This document shows positions 7,112 through 10,715 of a stretch of 10,715 nucleotides of DNA, one piece after another. The stretch spans positions 1 through 10,715 of the forward strand of contig VXIS01000633.1 in NCBI GenBank assembly GCA_008704415.1. Reading direction: 5' to 3'. The notes beneath the pieces are model-generated. The model did not search any database. It had not been told where the DNA came from and saw only the letters and a list, made by a program, of their open reading frames with translations. The stretch's first letter is position 1. The number at the start of each line of letters is the position of its first letter. This stretch comes from Sphaerosporella brunnea. Taxonomy: Eukaryota; Ascomycota; Pezizomycetes; Pezizales; Pyronemataceae. A program made the translations under genes and the position numbers.

Positions 7112-7790
7112 CTAATACGTCAACACCAGTCTCCTGATATGCCACAGCGACGGATATTCTTTACGATAAGCACCGCGCTTCAATCGATTCCGGAAATCGG
7201 ATGGCAGCCGCAGCGACCGCAATAAAATGCTCCCAGTACTCAGGGGACCAGCCCAGTCAAGCAGCGTCACCTTGAATTTGCCACTCCCATCGGCCATTCC
7301 GCCGACCCTCTCGACGATGGTATCCTCAAATTGCAGATCCCCGTGAGTGAACACGCAGCGGTGGTCGCGAAAAGTAGTGGCGATCATGTCACAGAGAATT
7401 TTCATGTAGTGCTCTGACTGCGATTGCTTCAGCCGAAGCAATAATCTCTCGTTGAGCTCATCTTCATCGGCGAACGGCAGGATCGTTGTCAGAGTCCCAT
7501 AACAAACCGTCTCCGGCGGGTTGTTGGTTGACGTCGCCGAAGTACACGGGGGGGGGGGGGGGGTTTCACCGCCGTCATGATTGCTGTGCGCAGATATCGA
7601 GCCGTTCGTTGGCCGTCAACGTACCCCATAGCTTCTGCAGCGACTAGCCTGGTACGTACTCCATGATTGTGTACCGCGACGATGCGATGGGGTCACATAA
7701 TACACCGTGAACTGCAGGTTCTCCGCCTGAGGGACCGTACTTGACGGCTTTGTCGGTGCCGCCCTCGCGAAGCCAGAGGTATCGGTAGGT
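7112..7790 (-). pseudogene. Broken APH-family phosphotransferase / kinase-like gene
   Basis: Fungal members of the APH/choline-kinase fold family phosphorylate small molecules, usually of unknown identity. Read leftwards, pieces follow in the family order. WLREGGTDKAVKYGPS (7728-7775) holds the lysine region. YTIMEYVPG (7647-7673) is the hinge. SLQKLWGTLTANERLDICAQ lies at 7584-7643, and YFGDVNQQPAGDGLLWDSD at 7488-7544. The frame from 7474 to 7112 has FADEDELNERLL, FTHGDLQFED (catalytic loop, 7331-7351) and LLDWAGP (metal-binding Asp). Breaks are a TAG at 7644-7646 just after the hinge, a TGA at 7575-7577, a G16 tract at 7548-7563 at a frame change, and a further shift near 7474-7487. About 20 residues before the hinge also appear lost. 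HGDLQFED has Asp where the family usually has Asn. The 109-codon C-terminal frame alone could not make an enzyme. Confidence 0.85.
7548..7563 (+). repeat. G16 homopolymer inside the APH pseudogene
   Basis: Sixteen consecutive G (C on the coding strand) sit exactly where the kinase frame changes, between CAQ... and YFGD.... Slippage here may have contributed to the loss of frame, or it may be a later expansion in an already dead gene. Confidence 0.9.
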
Positions 7791-7929
7791 GCAGAGAGCA
7801 GTGCAGTGGAAAGTGGTGGTAGAAGCTGCGGATGCGGGGATGCGGGGGAAGGCGCCATGTGTTCGTCCCGCGTGAAATACTCTAGTTGCCGTGTTATCCC
7901 GGGAAACGATGCAGGTGGCTCAGTCACTT

Positions 7930-8545
7930 TGCCACAACGTTGAATCCGGCGCAGGAGTACATAGATCTGTGCCTTTTACGGGTGATGTTCCGCTAAAGAG
8001 GTTTAGAGGTTTCCACGAGCGTCACTTAGGGATGCTGGCCCCGCGTGTGACAGTATATTGTCACGTATCGATACTGGAAAGACTCCAGTCGTGAAAACGC
8101 CAAGACGCCAAGGCCAGTTAACGTTAGTGTGAGGCTGGCGCTGGGGTGTGAGTGATTGGTGGTGAGTCAAGTGCCAGCGCGTGATGCCCCCAGACAAAAA
8201 CCTTCCGTCCTCAACAACCATATGGCCGATACACAAAGCTAAGGCACAGAATTGATCCCCAAAAGATGGTCTATCTAGGTGTGCAATCAAAAACAGGCCG
8301 CCGAGAAAAATGAAAAAAACAAGCGGGCACCACTTCAGGCTGGTGAAACCGCGTTTTTTTCAATTTGAGAAAATGAGGCAGCAACCTCCTTATCAAGGCG
8401 ATGGTGGCTCGGCGACACAGGATGGATGGGGAGCGGAAAACGAACTGGCCCTATGCTAGTCACGGTAGCGACGATGTTTTTTTTTTTTTTCGACAATGTC
8501 CGCCAAAAGCGAGTTGTGTTTTGATCTACCCACACGGTTCAGAAT
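7930..8545. other. No gene seen; contains T14 run
   Basis: Frames on both strands are short and unrecognised. A hairpin GTGACA / TGTCAC lies at 8047-8064 and a T14 run at 8477-8490. The region lies upstream of the kinase pseudogene, so its old promoter may be near 7800-8000, but no specific element is visible. Confidence 0.5.
8477..8490 (+). repeat. T14 homopolymer
   Basis: Fourteen consecutive T lie about 60 bases before the hAT-like element. They encode the Phe or Lys runs seen in the overlapping frames. Confidence 0.85.
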
Positions 8546-8553
8546 GCCCACAC
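8546..8553. repeat. Left target-site duplication of the hAT-like MITE
   Basis: GCCCACAC directly precedes the left terminal repeat and is repeated exactly at 8971-8978 after the right one. An 8-base duplication is the hallmark of hAT superfamily insertion. Confidence 0.9.
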
Positions 8554-8970
8554 CAGTGTTCTCAACAGCCAGCCAGCCCGCCCGGCCGGCTGCGTTGGGC
8601 GGATGTGGGCTGACCAAAAAGCCCCGGCTGGCTGTTTGGGCTGCAGCCCACGACGCGACGGAGACCACAATGACGACAAATACGACCACCATGATATCGG
8701 CTACTGCTATGAAATGAAAAGTACATAAAGATGTTCGCCGTGGAAAATGACGACTAGGAGGGAATCACTAGATAGGAGTTTACTATAACAGTACAGTTCC
8801 TGGTAAGTTTATCTGCGCCGATTGAACCCCGCCACTCACAATGGCCGGTCTTCACCGGGGATCACCTAAAGCCCTGGCAGCCGGGCTGGGCCGTTTGGGC
8901 TGATGCAAAAAGCCCGCCGGGCTGGCTGCTTAAAGCAGCCGGCCAAGCCCGCCGGCTACTGAGAACACTG
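8554..8970. mobile_element. 417-bp hAT-like MITE
   Basis: The ends CAGTGTTCTCA (8554-8564) and TGAGAACACTG (8960-8970) are perfect inverted repeats. Imperfect similarity continues for about 30 more bases through GCC/GGC-rich sequence to GGCCGGCTGC. The CAGTG start and the exact 8-base duplication GCCCACAC at both flanks fit the hAT superfamily. Inside the ends, the motif GGGCTGA..CAAAAAGCCC..GGCTGGCTG occurs once near each end in direct orientation. The palindrome GGGCTGCAGCCC lies at 8638-8649 and a hairpin GGCTGCTT / AAGCAGCC at 8924-8940. The middle, about 8650-8865, is AT-richer with no credible ORF, so movement would need a transposase supplied elsewhere. The intact duplication suggests a fairly young insertion. 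Confidence 0.92.
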
Positions 8971-8978
8971 GCCCACAC
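8971..8978. repeat. Right target-site duplication of the hAT-like MITE
   Basis: GCCCACAC is identical to 8546-8553 and abuts the right end of the element. Confidence 0.9.
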
Positions 8979-9455
8979 AACAACGCAACAACACAAACAA
9001 GACAACGCGATACAAAAAACCAGGGGGGGAGAGAGCAAAAAAAGAAAAAGAGAAAAAAAAAGAAAACCAGCACGAGCGATTGTAGACAGCCAACTCGGGT
9101 TCTTGAAGCATGGTTGCGCGGTATGACGCAGCTCCACTATCTGCCCTACCCTCTGTATGTACAATTATACACATACCTTGGATGGACGACGGGCTTGCTT
9201 AAATGCCGCCACAGGCCCAACCTAGAGGGCCCCTCCTTCGGACATGTTCGGGAATCAGTTCACGCCAGGGGGCGTTTCTTCCAGGGCGTTCTGGAAGCCG
9301 CTGAGGGACGGAGAACCCTCTTTATAGCTACCGCCTGCATGGGCCCTGTCCGCCAAGTCCCTCTTTTTGGACCATGCGTCCTGCCATGATGTGTGGACCG
9401 AGTGCTGGATAGTGAGGAATGTTTATCGGCTGTAGATAACACTGTGCTTTGTAAT
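8979..9455. other. No gene recognised; purine tract and short frames
   Basis: A near-pure purine tract lies at 9022-9066. A 91-codon plus frame at 9114-9389 (including RRTLFIATACMGPVRQVPLF) overlaps minus frames of similar length, and I recognise neither. CTCTTTATAGC near 9319 is TATA-like but has no clear gene after it. Confidence 0.4.
9022..9066 (+). repeat. Polypurine tract
   Basis: Forty-five bases of G and A with a single C at 9036, including G7 and A9 runs, start about 45 bases beyond the hAT-like element. It explains the Phe/Ser-rich minus-strand frames here. Confidence 0.85.
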
Positions 9456-9535
9456 CCATTAAATCCAACCCCTCTGCCCGGCACGTGAGACATCCATCCT
9501 AGCCTGGTACAGAATGGCTGTCTGGGATTTAATGG
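9456..9535. repeat. 80-bp unit with perfect 11-bp inverted ends
   Basis: CCATTAAATCC at 9456-9466 is matched by GGATTTAATGG at 9525-9535. The similarity does not extend outward and no target duplication is evident. It could be a tiny MITE relic, a long hairpin, or chance. Confidence 0.6.
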
Positions 9536-10120
9536 TGTTTGGGGGCGCATTACGGCTGCGGCTCAGCCTTCTGATCGTGTTTGCTCACTGGCTGCGTATT
9601 TGTCAAGTGACTTTGGTTGGGTGGCGCCTGCCTGCATGTAGAGTACACTTCAGCAGCAGCACGAGAAAGTAACCGGCAGATGTGGCGATGCCAAAGCCAC
9701 AGAAGCGTAGAGGACCGCTTGTTGAACAACGCATCAACACCCGCCGCTGCGAGTGCACAGACACGCCATAGCACTCGCAAACATGTGGTCTCACACTCTC
9801 TCACCCCCCTGCGATATGGAGAGACAGCTTATCCGCCCCCCCCACACACATGTGGCTTCGGCAAGCTGAGAGGCAACTAATGCCGACAACCGGAATCGCA
9901 CCACCTCCAGCGATCGCCAATGAGGTGGACAGGTATCCGAACGGGCGCCTGAGGCGGCTATGGCGAGCCGCCGTGCGGCCGGTAGGAGAGAGGACAACGG
10001 CAAGGCGATTGCCAGAGATCATCCAAGCCCTTCATTCATTGCCGTTCGTTCAGGGTTTTGCAGCACAACGACACCAGCTGCATCGTCATCATCCACAGCA
10101 TTCCGCCGGGGCTCGCACCC
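9536..10120. other. No gene recognised; overlapping frames on both strands
   Basis: Frames of 60-100 codons overlap on both strands (for example plus 9850-10152 and minus 9550-9804) with no family motif. The plus strand at 9785-9845 is C/T-rich with runs of C, and an ATG at 9850 opens a basic, Arg-rich 100-codon frame. This could be a promoter-plus-ORF arrangement, but the overlap and composition give little support. Confidence 0.35.
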
Positions 10121-10123
10121 GGG

Positions 10124-10237
10124 TCATTGCACGAATCCCTCGGCGCCCATAAAACCCCGGATCCAGTTCTCTTCAGCGGCAATCGACAGCCGCGGGAAGT
10201 GTAGAGGAACCCCCCCCCCCAACGAGTGACACATCAT
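10124..10237 (-). CDS. Possible 37-residue ORF or terminal exon
   Basis: A minus frame from ATG 10237 to TGA 10124-10126 reads MMCHSLGGG, with the glycines encoded by the C11 run at 10210-10220. It then reads LSIAAEENWIRGFMGAEGFV before its last residue. The second half looks protein-like and may be a real exon whose frame only happens to run through the homopolymer. I recognise no family. It lies downstream, in the same orientation, of the cysteine-rich ORF at the right edge; a link between the two is speculation. Confidence 0.2.
   Translation of the reverse strand: MMCHSLGGGVPLHFPRLSIAAEENWIRGFMGAEGFVQ
10210..10220 (+). repeat. C11 homopolymer
   Basis: Eleven consecutive C lie next to AACGAGTG. 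The length is uncertain. Confidence 0.85.
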
Positions 10238-10403
10238 GCGATCGCAACCAAAAGTTTACCCCAACGAAACAGCACCCACCCACCCCCCAGCCAGAATGAA
10301 TAGCCAAGCCAGACTGTACGTACCCTGCCCCGATTCATCGAGTCCAAAGCTTCCGCTTGCGACCTGTGCATTCCCACATCGCCTGCGCTCCCCCCCAGGT
10401 TAG

Positions 10404-10422
10404 TGGCGCAGTCACTGCGCCA
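10404..10422. repeat. 19-bp near-perfect palindrome
   Basis: TGGCGCAGT and ACTGCGCCA are exact inverted copies around a single central C. It could bind a dimeric regulator or be chance; no gene start is clearly linked to it. Confidence 0.8.
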
Positions 10423-10499
10423 TGGACGCCATTGCCTGCTCGCCGTTCCCAACGGATGCCGGTACAGTCGACGCTGCCTGCACGGGACAAGCCGTATTC

Positions 10500-10715
10500 T
10501 TATAGCGAGAAGTCGACCGTAAAGCAGCTGGGGGCGGTTACACACCGACAGCAGCAAGCGTCGTCAGCTCGACCTGGATCGGGGTGCGCCCACCCAGCAG
10601 CGCGAATTTCGAGCAGCTTCGGGTCCACCTGGCATTTGCGACCAGCTGCGCAATCCATGATGGTTTGTTTCATCGGCCAGTCGATGCGGCAGATCCCGCG
10701 GCAGCAAAAAGCTTG
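10500..10715 (-). CDS. Cysteine-rich ORF, partial (3' end only)
   Basis: The frame enters at the right edge of the window and ends at TAA 10500-10502, giving 71 residues with no stop. It holds ten cysteines, at residues 4, 5, 9, 22, 28, 54, 55, 56, 58 and 64. The readable motifs are FCCRGICRIDWP, MDCAAGRKCQVDPKLLEIR and DDACCCRCVTAPSCFTVDF. The even number and clustering of cysteines, separated by a cysteine-free middle, resemble small secreted disulfide-rich fungal proteins. The N-terminus and any signal peptide lie outside the window, so secretion is not shown. I recognise no named family. A competing minus frame is also open for about 50 codons, but its composition is less protein-like. 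A toxin or effector role is not claimed. Confidence 0.4.
   Translation of the reverse strand, partial: QAFCCRGICRIDWPMKQTIMDCAAGRKCQVDPKLLEIRAAGWAHPDPGRADDACCCRCVTAPSCFTVDFSL

Noticed and set aside
8456..8692. Minus-strand ORF whose start (MVVVFVVIVVSVASWAAAQ) looks like a signal peptide
   Set aside because: It starts inside the hAT-like MITE and runs out through the T14 tract; the hydrophobic start arises from a GAC/ACC/ATG-rich stretch of the element.
8818..8840. Reverse-strand GGGGTTCAATC resembling a tRNA T-loop
   Set aside because: The bases flanking the loop do not pair as a T-stem, and no cloverleaf fits.
1..10715. CRISPR array, bacterial operon or biosynthetic cluster
   Set aside because: No regularly spaced repeats, no run of co-directional genes, and the content is eukaryotic mobile-element debris.

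Overview
The window looks like repeat-rich, gene-poor DNA from a filamentous ascomycete (Pezizomycotina-type) fungus. The reasons are a fragment of a Tad-like non-LTR retrotransposon, a decayed copy of the fungal APH-type phosphotransferase/kinase family, several short non-autonomous DNA transposons with terminal inverted repeats, and long homopolymer runs. No intact, recognisable conserved gene is present. The species cannot be named from the sequence.

Layout. 1-700: edge ORFs open on both strands, an intron-like motif, and an unrecognised 112-codon minus-strand ORF. About 766-2080 (minus strand): an internal piece of LINE ORF2, running from the end of the endonuclease into the first part of the reverse transcriptase, with one in-frame stop and both ends missing. 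2110-3530: no gene seen, only small hairpins. 3607-3771: a possible 54-residue gene with promoter-like and poly(A)-like signals. 3955-4022: a small G-rich minisatellite. 4269-4674: a 406-bp element with 38-bp inverted ends but no target-site duplication. 4885-4944: a 30-bp tandem duplication. 5368-5731: a 364-bp TA-flanked MITE with 39-bp terminal inverted repeats. 5734-7111: low-complexity tracts (purine, A19, GCG, G12) and a doubtful decayed frame. 7112-7790 (minus strand): an APH pseudogene with a stop codon, frame changes and a G16 tract. 8554-8970: a 417-bp hAT-like MITE with a perfect 8-bp target duplication. 9456-9535: a small inverted repeat. 10124-10715 (minus strand): a 37-codon ORF and, at the right edge, the 3' end of a cysteine-rich ORF that needs the flanking sequence to interpret.

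The parts do not form an operon or pathway. The window is best read as a graveyard of mobile elements plus one broken kinase-like gene. The two most informative pieces are the hAT-like MITE, because its boundaries are exact, and the cysteine-rich partial ORF at the right edge, which may belong to a real gene that continues outside the window. The MITEs carry no transposase, so any mobility would depend on autonomous relatives elsewhere in the genome.
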